The translations under genes were made by a program, and so were the position numbers. This document shows, piece after piece, positions 17,678 to 26,100 of a DNA stretch of 64,000 nt. This DNA is from Bacteroidota bacterium (GTDB lineage: Bacteria > Bacteroidota > Bacteroidia > Chitinophagales > Saprospiraceae): the NCBI GenBank assembly GCA_029781865.1, contig JAKOVW010000007.1, forward strand, positions 162,133 to 226,132, written 5' to 3'. Positions within the stretch are counted from its first letter, which is position 1, and each line of letters opens with the position of its first letter. The notes below the pieces were generated by a model. It saw only the letters and a program-made list of their open reading frames with translations. It did no database searches and was not told where the DNA came from.

Positions 17678-18841
17678 ATGTCAAAGAGGTATGAATCTTT
17701 AGGCGTGTCTTCCGGAAAAGAAGATGTCCATCACGCCATCAGGAACTTAGACAAGGGACTTTATCCAAACGCATTTTGTAAAGTATTGCCGGATCTGGTT
17801 GCCAAGGACCCTGACTATGTCAATTTTATTCACGCTGATACAGCAGGCACTAAAGGTTGTCTGGCTTACCTGGACTGGAAAGAAAACAAAACGGATCGTG
17901 TTTGGGGAAATTTGGCCGTTGATGCATTGGTAATGAATCTGGATGATCTGGCCTGTGTGGGTTGTGTTACCGATATCGTGATATCTTCAACTATCGGAAG
18001 AAACAAGCAGCTCATTCCTGCAGAAGTTATTGAGCATATTATCGAAGGCACTCAGGAATTCATTTCGAAAATGAAGGAATTTGGTGTTCGAATTTATTCC
18101 GGCGGTGGTGAAACTGCTGATGTTGGGGATATAGTCCGAACAATAGATGTTGGTATTACTGCATTCGCCAGAACTGCTAAAAAGCAACTTATCATTAATG
18201 ACATCCGTCCGGGGCAAGTGATTGTTGGATTGGCATCTTTTGGACAGGCAGTTTACGAAAATGAATATAATAGCGGGATCGGATCAAACGGATTAACTGC
18301 TGCCAGGCATGACACTTTGGATAAATCGTATTTGTCCTATGAGGAATCTTATTCTCCGCAAACCAATAAGGAGTTTGTCTATACAGGTAAATTCAAATTA
18401 GCTGATCAATTTATCGTTGAAGATACATCCTATAGAATCGGCGATTTGCTATTGTCGCCAACCAGAACGTTTCTTCCGTTATTTATGGAACTGTTCAATC
18501 AATGTCATTCTGAAATAAAGGGAATTATTCATTGTACGGGTGGTGCACAGACTAAAGTAAAAAAATTTATTTCCGATGTTAAAATTGTCAAAGATAATTT
18601 ATTTCAATTGCCTCCGGTGTTTGAATTATTAAGACAACATAGCTTGTGTTCGCCAAAGGAACTGTATGAAGTTTATAATATGGGTCACAGGATGGAACTG
18701 TATACAGATGAGAACACGGCTGATAAAATTATTGCTATATCGCAAAGTATGAATATCGAAGCGAAAATTATTGGAAGAGTAGAATCATCCATGCATCCTG
18801 AAGTGGAAATCATAAGTTCATTAGGTCATTTTAATTACTAG
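17678..18841 (+). CDS. purM: Phosphoribosylformylglycinamidine cyclo-ligase (AIR synthase)
   Basis: The 387-residue protein makes aminoimidazole ribotide, step five of purine synthesis. It shows the Bacteroidota form of PurM: 'Y-E-S-L-G-V-S-S-G-K-E-D-V', 'H-A-D-T-A-G-T-K', 'A-L-V-M-N-L-D-D-L-A-C-V-G' and the glycine-rich 'Y-S-G-G-G-E-T-A-D'. These features match the PurM/SelD ATP-binding fold. Start choice rests on the promoter box just upstream and on family alignment at 'M-S-K-R-Y-E'. A small membrane protein gene starts 2 bp after its stop. A diverged AIR-synthase-related protein is the alternative. Confidence 0.87.
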   Translation: MSKRYESLGVSSGKEDVHHAIRNLDKGLYPNAFCKVLPDLVAKDPDYVNFIHADTAGTKGCLAYLDWKENKTDRVWGNLAVDALVMNLDDLACVGCVTDIVISSTIGRNKQLIPAEVIEHIIEGTQEFISKMKEFGVRIYSGGGETADVGDIVRTIDVGITAFARTAKKQLIINDIRPGQVIVGLASFGQAVYENEYNSGIGSNGLTAARHDTLDKSYLSYEESYSPQTNKEFVYTGKFKLADQFIVEDTSYRIGDLLLSPTRTFLPLFMELFNQCHSEIKGIIHCTGGAQTKVKKFISDVKIVKDNLFQLPPVFELLRQHSLCSPKELYEVYNMGHRMELYTDENTADKIIAISQSMNIEAKIIGRVESSMHPEVEIISSLGHFNY

Positions 18842-18843
18842 AA

Positions 18844-19140
18844 ATGGCTTTGGAACCGGGGAAAGAATTGCTTTGGAAATATGCATTCGGTCAGTGTGAC
18901 GCTGCCGAAATAGTATTTGTTGAAAACTGGTTAAAGGAGAATCCCGAAAATCAGAAAGAGCTGGAGCGGATTCAATTATATCAATCGATTCAGGATTCGG
19001 AAAATGGGTCAGGGATGAAAGCCATGGAAAAAAAGGGGGAGATAACGGAGGAAAAGCCTTACAAAGCTTATGTGTTGCCATTATTAATTATTATACTGGT
19101 ATTCATTTTGTTGTTCATCTACTCCCTGATTAAAAAATAA
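18844..19140 (+). CDS. Small membrane protein with anti-sigma-like N-terminus
   Basis: This 98-residue protein begins two bases after the purM stop, so the two are co-transcribed. Residues 8-45 ('L-L-W-K-Y-A-F-G-Q-C-D-A-A-E' then 'V-E-N-W-L-K-E-N-P-E-N-Q') resemble the cytoplasmic N-terminal helices of FecR-type anti-sigma factors, which read 'F-x-x-G-x-x-x-x-x-E-x-x-x-x-x-x-W-L'. A single transmembrane helix lies at about 74-94, and only a few residues follow, so the periplasmic FecR domain is absent. It could be a minimal membrane-tethered regulator. No partner sigma factor gene is nearby. Confidence 0.7.
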   Translation: MALEPGKELLWKYAFGQCDAAEIVFVENWLKENPENQKELERIQLYQSIQDSENGSGMKAMEKKGEITEEKPYKAYVLPLLIIILVFILLFIYSLIKK

Positions 19141-19229
19141 CCAGTAATACATAGAGCATAAATTTCAGGTTCAACTCTGTTAAGCTTATTATTTATTAGT
19201 TCAACTAAACAATAGTAAGTTGCGGATAT

Positions 19230-20567
19230 TTATGAATTGACAGGACCCAGATAATTATCGGGTCGCAATAATTTTAATTCGCTTTTTAGCTGATCTGATA
19301 TTTTTAAACTGTCAATAAATTCAAATAAATCGTTTTGACTTATTTTTGATTTGCCTCGGGTGAGATCCTTTACCAGTTCATAAGGGTTATCAAAGCCCTC
19401 TCTTCTTAGAATAGTTTGAATGGCTTCCGACAATATAATCCATTGTTCATCCAGATCATGTTTTATTTTGGTATCATTCAGAACGAGTTTGGAAATTCCT
19501 TTTTCGATGGATAGGATTGCAAGAAAACTGTGTCCAATGGGAACACCCAGATTTCTCAAGACGGTGCTATCCGTTAAATCTCTTTGCAATCGGGATATTG
19601 GCAGTTTTTCTGCGAGATGAGATGCAATTGCAGTTGAGATACCCAGATTGCCTTCTGCATTTTCAAAGTCAATAGGATTAACTTTATGGGGCATTGCTGA
19701 AGATCCTATTTCTCCGGCTTTTGTTTTTTGTTTGAAGTAATCCATAGAAATATAGGTCCAGATATCCCGGCAAAAATCGATCAATATGGTATTAATGCGA
19801 ATCAATTGATGACACCATTCAGCAATTTCATCATAATGGGCGATCTGTGTGGTGTATTGTTGTCTTTTTAAATGAAAGGTATGTAGTAGAAATCCATTAG
19901 CCCATTCTTTCCAATCAATGGATGGATATGCGGCATGATGTGCATTAAAATTCCCAGTAGCGCCTCCGAATTTGGCAGAATATGTAATATTTTGAAGGGA
20001 ATTAATCTGAATGTTTAATCGCTCCTGAAAAACCATAAATTCTTTACCCATCGTAGTTGGCGTGGCAGCCTGTCCATGTGTTCTTGCAAGCATGGGTACA
20101 TTCTTCCATTCATTTCCCGATTTGTGGATCGTATCGAGCAAATTGGCAAGCTTTGGCAATAGGTTTTGCAAAGTAAAATCGCGAAGCAATAAGGGTATGA
20201 TGGTATTGTTTATATCCTGAGAAGTTAGCGCAAAGTGAACAAATTCTTTTAATGCTTTTAAGTCCGTTTCTTTTAATTTGTCTTTAAGGAAATATTCAAC
20301 GGCTTTTACATCATGGTTAGTTGTTTTTTCAATGTCTTTTATTTTGTTGGCATCTTCCGAATTGAACTCAGAATATATTTTTCTCAGTTCATCTTTTTGT
20401 GCATTAGTCAGTTTTTGGGATAGGGGAAGACTTTCAATCAAATGAATAAAATATTCGATTTCTACATGTAATCGATATCTGATGAACGCATACTCAGAAA
20501 AGTAATCCTGCAGGATTTCAAGTTTATCAGAATATCTTCCATCAAGCGGGGAAATGGCTTTTAACAT
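19230..20567 (-). CDS. purB: Adenylosuccinate lyase
   Basis: The 445-residue enzyme belongs to the fumarase/aspartase superfamily and acts twice in purine synthesis, releasing fumarate from SAICAR and from adenylosuccinate. It shows the opening 'I-S-P-L-D-G-R-Y', 'T-N-H-D-V-K-A-V-E-Y', 'A-R-T-H-G-Q-A-A-T-P' (a catalytic-site histidine), and the signature loop 'G-S-S-A-M-P-H-K-V-N-P'. Length is normal for the E. coli-like form. It ends an operon whose upstream members are a small membrane protein, miaE and a YwaF-like protein; gaps are 8-13 bp. Confidence 0.95.
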   Translation of the reverse strand: MLKAISPLDGRYSDKLEILQDYFSEYAFIRYRLHVEIEYFIHLIESLPLSQKLTNAQKDELRKIYSEFNSEDANKIKDIEKTTNHDVKAVEYFLKDKLKETDLKALKEFVHFALTSQDINNTIIPLLLRDFTLQNLLPKLANLLDTIHKSGNEWKNVPMLARTHGQAATPTTMGKEFMVFQERLNIQINSLQNITYSAKFGGATGNFNAHHAAYPSIDWKEWANGFLLHTFHLKRQQYTTQIAHYDEIAEWCHQLIRINTILIDFCRDIWTYISMDYFKQKTKAGEIGSSAMPHKVNPIDFENAEGNLGISTAIASHLAEKLPISRLQRDLTDSTVLRNLGVPIGHSFLAILSIEKGISKLVLNDTKIKHDLDEQWIILSEAIQTILRREGFDNPYELVKDLTRGKSKISQNDLFEFIDSLKISDQLKSELKLLRPDNYLGPVNS

Positions 20568-20580
20568 AATGATTCCGGTA

Positions 20581-21282
20581 TTAGGCTTTTAGCGGTTTAA
20601 ATTTTACTCTCCTGGTTAACCAGTAAATAAACAATATGTGCAAGGTTCCAAATACTTCAAATCCAACCAGGTGCCAGGGATATGGTCGCAAAACCATCAT
20701 GTTATTGGCATCCGGAGCTTTCATCAGATAAATGTAATTCGAATCCAGCAATAGATTAATGATAAACACACAAAACAGAATCAGGTTTCCAAATAAGAAC
20801 ACCCGGAACCAGGATCCGGTTCTCGGTTTCATTTTCAAAACAAAAAGTCCGTACAATGGAACAAAAATGATACCAGCATGACTGATGTAATAATCGATGA
20901 TAAAATAATCTGAATATCCGTGTGTCAGTTCAGGTGTGATTAAGCTTTGAATGGCTCCCGCAAGACTTAATAGGATCAAAAACTCATAAAGAAAAAAATT
21001 CGGTCTTAGCAAAAAAATGATCATGAAAAGATATGAAATGTTACAAAGATGCAAGGGTAGTGAATCCTGAAGGGTGAACTGCCCTTCTTGTATGATGTAA
21101 GCAAAAAGGTAAACTTCACGTATGATAAATAATGCAACTAAAAAAAGTCTGAATGGCTGTTCTTTTCCTGTTTTAGAAAGATAAATTCCTACAATCAAGA
21201 GCCCTGCGTAAACCAGGATACTGCAGATGAGTCCGGCAAGCCAATGCATGGAGAAAACCGGTACAACAAAGTGTGGATGCAT
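20581..21282 (-). CDS. YwaF/TIGR02206-type integral membrane protein
   Basis: This 233-residue protein has about six transmembrane helices and matches the YwaF (TIGR02206) family. It shows 'Q-D-S-L-P-L-H-L-C-N-I-S' and the late 'Y-P-W-H-L-V-G-F-E' motif, both conserved in that group. No biochemical function is established. It lies 13 bp before purB and 8 bp after miaE on the same strand, inside one operon, which does not by itself suggest a role. Confidence 0.8.
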   Translation of the reverse strand: MHPHFVVPVFSMHWLAGLICSILVYAGLLIVGIYLSKTGKEQPFRLFLVALFIIREVYLFAYIIQEGQFTLQDSLPLHLCNISYLFMIIFLLRPNFFLYEFLILLSLAGAIQSLITPELTHGYSDYFIIDYYISHAGIIFVPLYGLFVLKMKPRTGSWFRVFLFGNLILFCVFIINLLLDSNYIYLMKAPDANNMMVLRPYPWHLVGFEVFGTLHILFIYWLTRRVKFKPLKA

Positions 21283-21290
21283 GAATAGTA

Positions 21291-21875
21291 TTAATGAAGA
21301 GCCGGTCTTATTTCCAAATTTTTTACAACTTCTGCTTCAATATCCATCCATCGGTCCAGTCTTTTGTAAACTTGATTTTCATCGAAATAATTCAATGCCA
21401 TTTTTACATAGATATGCCCGTGTTTGGCTTCTGAAACCCATAGAATTTTATAAAATTTTTTCAATTCTGCATCTTCCAAATGATCAGATACCATGCTAAA
21501 TCGTTCCGCTCCTCGCGTTTCAGCAACAGAAGCGATAAGCAGTCTATCCATAAATCGTTCATTGATACCATGATGGCAATGACTAAGCAATGCTTTAATG
21601 TATGGATCTTCACTCATGCTTGCCGGAAGCAGTATGTTTCTCTTTTCCATGAGTTGATAAACCAATTTGAAATGCTCTAACTCTTCTAAAGCAGTATCTA
21701 TAAGTTCCGGAATAATTTCAAGGCGGTCAGGGTATTTTGCAACAAAGCTCAATGCCATTGCAGATGCTTTTCGTTCGCAATCTGCATGATCCTGCAGAAA
21801 TTTATCAAAGTTTGCAATTACAGCGTGAATCCAGGCTTCAGGACTGCGATAACGAATATCAATATTTAATTTCAA
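21291..21875 (-). CDS. miaE: tRNA-(ms2io6A)-hydroxylase
   Basis: MiaE is a non-haem di-iron enzyme that hydroxylates the isopentenyl group of ms2i6A at position 37 of tRNAs reading U-starting codons. The 194-residue protein has the family's ferritin-like core, with iron ligands in 'C-E-R-K-A-S-A-M-A', 'L-E-E-L-E-H-F' and 'S-E-A-K-H-G-H'. The start appears to be TTG at 21875; upstream in-frame codons reach a stop without an ATG. The gene follows a 42-residue membrane protein gene by 10 bp and is followed 8 bp later by the YwaF-like gene. Confidence 0.92.
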   Translation of the reverse strand: MKLNIDIRYRSPEAWIHAVIANFDKFLQDHADCERKASAMALSFVAKYPDRLEIIPELIDTALEELEHFKLVYQLMEKRNILLPASMSEDPYIKALLSHCHHGINERFMDRLLIASVAETRGAERFSMVSDHLEDAELKKFYKILWVSEAKHGHIYVKMALNYFDENQVYKRLDRWMDIEAEVVKNLEIRPALH

Positions 21876-21885
21876 TGATGCCGGA

Positions 21886-22014
21886 TTAAGAAGTCGCAGT
21901 AAACATGAGATACATTAACAACATCAGGATAATGGCAACTATGAAAAGCACATAGAAAAATTTACGCTCACTTTGCTTTGGGTTTAATTTGTGAGGTTTA
22001 TTATGATGGGACAT
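21886..22014 (-). CDS. 42-residue membrane protein at head of the miaE-purB operon
   Basis: A short frame read on the minus strand from ATG 22014 to TAA at 21886-21888. The product begins with a basic, histidine-rich stretch (M-S-H-H-N-K-P-H-K-L-N-P-K-Q) and continues into one hydrophobic helix (about 18-38). The next gene, miaE, begins 10 bp downstream. A perfect -7 box at 22035-22042 lies just upstream and predicts a 15-nt leader, so this is probably the first gene of the operon. I do not recognise a family. The transmembrane helix and promoter support argue that it is real. Confidence 0.68.
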   Translation of the reverse strand: MSHHNKPHKLNPKQSERKFFYVLFIVAIILMLLMYLMFTATS

Positions 22015-22034
22015 ATTGGAGATTTTGATTGGCT

Positions 22035-22042
22035 CAAATTTA
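22035..22042 (-). promoter_or_regulatory. -7 promoter box of the miaE-purB operon
   Basis: The minus-strand bases TAAATTTG match TAnnTTTG; the predicted start is near 22029, 15 nt before the small membrane protein ATG. Confidence 0.55.
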
Positions 22043-22072
22043 ATAAAAAATCAATAGCGGTTATAAATCATT

Positions 22073-23368
22073 TTACCGGTATCGGTTCAAAAAATCAATC
22101 ACTTTTTCATCTGTCTGAATGTCTTTCCATTTCAAAGCTTGTCTCAACCTAATGCCTTCCAGTGATTTACAACGGCTTAAAGCAACGTATGCCTGCCCAT
22201 GCTCAAATGCCCCCTTTCCCATGTCTATATTGATTTTATCAAAGGTTTTTCCCTGGCTTTTATGTATGGTTATTGCCCAGGCAAGCCTTAAGGGAAATTG
22301 TGTGAAGCTTCCGATGACTTCAGTTTTTAATTCGGCATCCTTGCCTTCTGATATTTTATAACGTATGATTTCCCAATTGAATCTTTCCACTTCAATAGGT
22401 TTTGAGGAATGATCCAATTGTATTTCCACGCTTTCCTCATTAAGCTTTGTAACAATGCCCAGAGATCCATTCACGAATCTTTTGAATGGATCATTTTTTA
22501 ACATCATAATCTGGGCTCCCTCTTTCAGCACCAGAAATTCATCCGAAGGATAATGCGAGCTGTTTATAGTGCCTGTAATAATTGCTTTATATACTTTTTC
22601 AGCCGATTGAATCCGGTTTAATCTGCCTGCGTTAATGATATTTGCTGCCTGATTCGTGGAAGTTAAAGTTAGAATGAATTGTTCTTCTTCAGTGATATCG
22701 AATGGCTGGTATTGTTGATTGATTTGTTCGAGATCAAATTCATCAATCTCATTCATCCTTATTTTATCGAGTAATTTGAGAAAAGATTTGTCTTTCTGAC
22801 GAAATACCTGCTCCAATTCTATCATTTCAAATTGTTCTAATTTTTTAAAGGCCTTGGAAGAAAAAAAATAGGGACTTTCATAGATCTTTGAAAAATATTC
22901 TTTCTCATCATTGCTGCTCAAAACCGGAGGTAGTTGAAATAAATCACCGGTCCAGAGCATTGCTTTGCCACCGAAAGTTTGATCATTCCTCAAAGATTGT
23001 CTGAGAAATCCATCAATATGGTCGAGTAAATCTGCACGAACCATAGATATTTCATCTATAAAAATTAAATCTATTTTTTCAATCTGTTTTTTTGGAATAA
23101 GCCTATAGTCACTGCTGTTGATCCAGCCGGGAGGAAATTTAAAAAAACTATGGATGGTTTGTCCTTTAATGTTTACTGCAGAAACTCCGGTTGGAGCAAG
23201 AAAAATAATCCGTTTGTCAGATAGTTTGCGAAATAGTTGAATCAATGTAGATTTTCCTGTTCCGGCTCTCCCTGTTAGAAATAAACAGCCTTTCAAAACA
23301 TCGATTTGATCTAATGCGTAATGATGTTCTGTGTCTAAAATAAAAGGACTTTCAACAAATTCATTCAC
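22073..23368 (-). CDS. PIF1/RecD-like DNA helicase
   Basis: This 431-residue superfamily 1 helicase has Walker A G-R-A-G-T-G-K-S at 33-40 and Walker B 'L-I-F-I-D-E-I-S-M-V'. The later SF1 motifs are 'A-I-T-I-H-K-S-Q-G-K-T-F' and 'Y-V-A-L-S-R-C-K-S'. These last motifs fit the PIF1 group better than RecD2, which is longer. PIF1 proteins unwind DNA 5' to 3' and help at structured DNA. The start is a GTG at 23368; an ATG a few bases away is out of frame. It is divergent from the tRNA methyltransferase gene, separated by about 100 bp. Confidence 0.87.
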   Translation of the reverse strand: MNEFVESPFILDTEHHYALDQIDVLKGCLFLTGRAGTGKSTLIQLFRKLSDKRIIFLAPTGVSAVNIKGQTIHSFFKFPPGWINSSDYRLIPKKQIEKIDLIFIDEISMVRADLLDHIDGFLRQSLRNDQTFGGKAMLWTGDLFQLPPVLSSNDEKEYFSKIYESPYFFSSKAFKKLEQFEMIELEQVFRQKDKSFLKLLDKIRMNEIDEFDLEQINQQYQPFDITEEEQFILTLTSTNQAANIINAGRLNRIQSAEKVYKAIITGTINSSHYPSDEFLVLKEGAQIMMLKNDPFKRFVNGSLGIVTKLNEESVEIQLDHSSKPIEVERFNWEIIRYKISEGKDAELKTEVIGSFTQFPLRLAWAITIHKSQGKTFDKINIDMGKGAFEHGQAYVALSRCKSLEGIRLRQALKWKDIQTDEKVIDFLNRYR

Positions 23369-23476
23369 AAAGCAAGATAATTATAATTGCGCATAATATA
23401 TTTCTAAAACAATGTACATTTGTTATGACCTGTTCGCCTCGACTCAATTTATTCATTTTATTGTAAGCTCCGCACC

Positions 23477-24205
23477 TTGAAAACTGAATCTGTTTTTAAT
23501 TTTAAGCAATTTTCATTAAAGATTCCCGAAATGGTCTTTCCCGTAACCACTGATTCGGTTTTATTGGGTTCATGGGTAAGGATTTTGAGATCACAAAATA
23601 TCCTGGATCTGGGATGTGGAAGTGGCGTTTTGTCTCTAATGCTGGCTCAAAGAGCCGGACCTGGTACACGCATTTATGGAATCGATGTTGATCAGTATAG
23701 CGTTGATTGTTGCCAGGAAAATATCAAAAGTTCACCCTGGAGTCAAAATGTTTATTGCTTTCAAATAGGTTTAACTGAATTGGTTACAGATCATTTTTTT
23801 AGTTCGATGAAATCTGCATTCCAACAAATTGTATCGAATCCTCCTTATTATAAAAATCAGCTCAAATCCGATCGTATTGTTTCCGCGAGAAGTAAACATC
23901 AAAATCAATTTGATTTTAAATTGCTTTCGGATATTGTTCATTTCTTTTTAGCTGAAGAGGGTTCAGCATCGTTTGTTATACCTTATTCACAGGAAGAGGA
24001 GTTGAGTTATCAAATGTATAATAATTCATTGCAATTGAACCGAATGATGAATGTCAGGCATTATCAAAATTCTGAAAACAATTTGATCTTATTGGAATAC
24101 AGCAGATCCGGAATGGCCATGGAGAGCAATGAAATGGTACTTTTTGATCAGAATGGAACCAGGACAAAGGAATTCGATCAGCTCACTAAAGCGTATTACC
24201 TTTAA
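23477..24205 (+). CDS. trmN6: tRNA1(Val) adenine-37 N6-methyltransferase
   Basis: This 242-residue SAM-dependent enzyme resembles YfiC/TrmN6, which methylates N6 of adenine 37 in tRNA1(Val). The SAM-binding 'I-L-D-L-G-C-G-S-G-V-L-S-L' and the catalytic N-P-P-Y (in 'V-S-N-P-P-Y-Y') are present, and the N-terminal 'F-x-F-K-Q-F' strand is typical. The start is TTG. Its 3' end overlaps the convergent MATE gene by 20 bp. Another N-P-P-Y methyltransferase with a different substrate cannot be excluded. Confidence 0.85.
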   Translation: MKTESVFNFKQFSLKIPEMVFPVTTDSVLLGSWVRILRSQNILDLGCGSGVLSLMLAQRAGPGTRIYGIDVDQYSVDCCQENIKSSPWSQNVYCFQIGLTELVTDHFFSSMKSAFQQIVSNPPYYKNQLKSDRIVSARSKHQNQFDFKLLSDIVHFFLAEEGSASFVIPYSQEEELSYQMYNNSLQLNRMMNVRHYQNSENNLILLEYSRSGMAMESNEMVLFDQNGTRTKEFDQLTKAYYL

Positions 24206-25517
24206 AACTCCCGGTGATTTTCAGAAATCGCAAACACAGTAATATGGCCATAACAGAGAGGCACACAATGAAACCTATCCATATGCCGATGATCTGCCAA
24301 TTCACGATGACTCCTAAGAAATAACCAACCGGAATACCTATAAACCAGTAGGAGAGCGTGGTGTAGATTGTTGGAAGCTTTACATCCTGTAATCCTCTGA
24401 GAATACCAATCCCGACTGCCTGAATTGAATCTCCTAATTGAAATGCAGCTGCAAATAAAAACAGAACCGATGCCTGGATGATTACCTCTGGGTCAGATGT
24501 AAATAAATGTGGTATTTGATTTCGTAATAAAATAAAAATTAGTGCACAAAAGGAACCATAAGCAGTTGCAAATTTAAGTACGGCTATTCCGGTTTTGCGG
24601 GCAAGATGGATGTTTTGCATTCCATAAGCTTCTCCGACTTTTATGGAACCTGCCGTAGACAGACCGATAGAAACCATAAATGTCATTGCGGCAACTGATA
24701 ATGACACCTGGTGAGCAGCTTGTTGGATAGCACCAAACCAACCAACTATGATGCCGAGTACTACAAAAGCACCAACTTCACTTCCGTATTGCCAGGCACT
24801 TGGAATTGCCAGTGCGGCAATTTTGCGAATTCTATCTTTATTCAGTTTAAACGTTTGTATATTATAGTTTTTGAACGGTTTGTAATTATATACATATAAT
24901 GCAAGTATAATGGCCATCAAACATCTGGTGATAAAAGTGGCGATTCCGGCACCGATCAATTCTAGTTTGGGAAATCCGTAATGGCCATAGATTAAGAAAT
25001 AATTGATAACCGCATTACAGGGAATAGAAGACAGTGATAAAATTAATGGAATCCGGGTATGATTCAATCCGTCACAGAATTGTTTCATACTTAGAAATAG
25101 GATCATGGGTACTATGGACCAGAGCATCCAATTCAGATAAGGCCTTCCGAGCCTGGCGACTTCTATATCTTGTTTTAAATAATAGATGATGCTGCCACAC
25201 GAAAACAGAAGTATCACCAGGAAAAGGCAAACCAAAAAATTTAAGAACATGGCGTTGTTTAACAAATTGCCGCACTGTTCTTGTTTTCCTGCGCCTTTAA
25301 GTTCTGCAACCAATGGGGAGATTGCTACTGTAAAGCCCATACATACCACAAAAGGAATACCGATCAGATTGTTTACGAGGGCTGCGGCTGCCAGATGCTT
25401 GTAGCTTAAATGACCGACCATTGCAGAATCAATGAGATTGAGCATCATTTGGGATACGTTGCCAAGTATAATTGGAAAAGCGAGCCTTAGCAATTCAATT
25501 TGATGTTGTCTGGGCAA
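24186..25517 (-). CDS. MATE family efflux transporter
   Basis: The 443-residue protein has the twelve-helix MATE layout with two homologous halves. The first half opens 'L-A-F-P-I-I-L-G-N-V-S-Q-M' then 'I-D-S-A-M-V-G-H-L'; the second shows 'A-I-P-S-A-W-Q-Y-G-S-E' and 'V-G-E-A-Y-G'. MATE pumps expel cationic or hydrophobic compounds using a sodium or proton gradient. Substrate cannot be read. The start appears to be TTG, as no nearby in-frame ATG exists. Its end overlaps the end of trmN6. Confidence 0.9.
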   Translation of the reverse strand: MPRQHQIELLRLAFPIILGNVSQMMLNLIDSAMVGHLSYKHLAAAALVNNLIGIPFVVCMGFTVAISPLVAELKGAGKQEQCGNLLNNAMFLNFLVCLFLVILLFSCGSIIYYLKQDIEVARLGRPYLNWMLWSIVPMILFLSMKQFCDGLNHTRIPLILSLSSIPCNAVINYFLIYGHYGFPKLELIGAGIATFITRCLMAIILALYVYNYKPFKNYNIQTFKLNKDRIRKIAALAIPSAWQYGSEVGAFVVLGIIVGWFGAIQQAAHQVSLSVAAMTFMVSIGLSTAGSIKVGEAYGMQNIHLARKTGIAVLKFATAYGSFCALIFILLRNQIPHLFTSDPEVIIQASVLFLFAAAFQLGDSIQAVGIGILRGLQDVKLPTIYTTLSYWFIGIPVGYFLGVIVNWQIIGIWIGFIVCLSVMAILLCLRFLKITGSFKGNTL

Positions 25518-25670
25518 AGTATAGAAATTGAATAATTTGATTTGTGAATACGGGTAATGGCTTACCGTATTTCAATGCATAAGAATAGTAAAGGTAGCAG
25601 TGATATCAAAGAAAATTTAATTTAATTCATAGCATTCTTTAAAGTTAAAGAAGCTCCTATTGAAATTTAA

Positions 25671-25712
25671 AATAAAAAAGGGTTTGCTGAATGTTCATGA
25701 GAGCAAACCCTT
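25671..25712 (-). terminator. Intrinsic terminator of the HTH gene
   Basis: An 11-bp stem (AAGGGTTTGCT at 25678-25688 with its complement at 25702-25712) is followed on the minus strand by a T-rich run covering 25671-25677. It lies 30 bp beyond the stop of the HTH gene. Confidence 0.8.
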
Positions 25713-25741
25713 AAATAGGTAAGGTAATAAAATTTTTGTGT

Positions 25742-25987
25742 TTAATTTTGCTTCGCGCTGGCTTCGATCATCTGTTTAGCGAGATTTAAAATCGTTTCAT
25801 CTTCAATATGGACTATGCCTCCGTTAGGCCCAGGTTGAATATGGTTGCCACTATTTTCCAAGTGATGCGCACCAAAATAATTTCTAACTGTTTGTTCATC
25901 AAGATTTAATTGATCGGCAATCTTCTTAATGCCTCCAGCCGGTAAATTGTGTTTGATCTCTCTGAGCTCATTAAAGGTTATATTCAT
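25742..25987 (-). CDS. Small helix-turn-helix protein
   Basis: The 81-residue protein carries a helix-turn-helix-like stretch at about 18-38 ('G-G-I-K-K-I-A-D-Q-L-N-L-D-E-Q-T-V-R-N'), followed by a glycine-rich loop and a C-terminal helix. I recall similar unnamed small DNA-binding proteins across Bacteroidota, but no function is established. It is a single-gene unit with a clear terminator. Its composition is soluble and mildly acidic at the end. Confidence 0.8.
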   Translation of the reverse strand: MNITFNELREIKHNLPAGGIKKIADQLNLDEQTVRNYFGAHHLENSGNHIQPGPNGGIVHIEDETILNLAKQMIEASAKQN

Positions 25988-26100
25988 AAGAGCGGTTTAA
26001 AAGTGAATAAAAGAAATGACCCTTGAAATTATTGCAAGATTTGGATTCCTGCAAGTATTTAGTTTTATTTTTTATTAAAACAAGAAAAATACCTCATTTA

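Noticed and set aside
19170..19212. Small palindrome TTAGTTCAACTAA between the anti-sigma-like gene and purB
   Set aside because: The stem is only six pairs, AT-rich and without a T-run; not enough to call a terminator.
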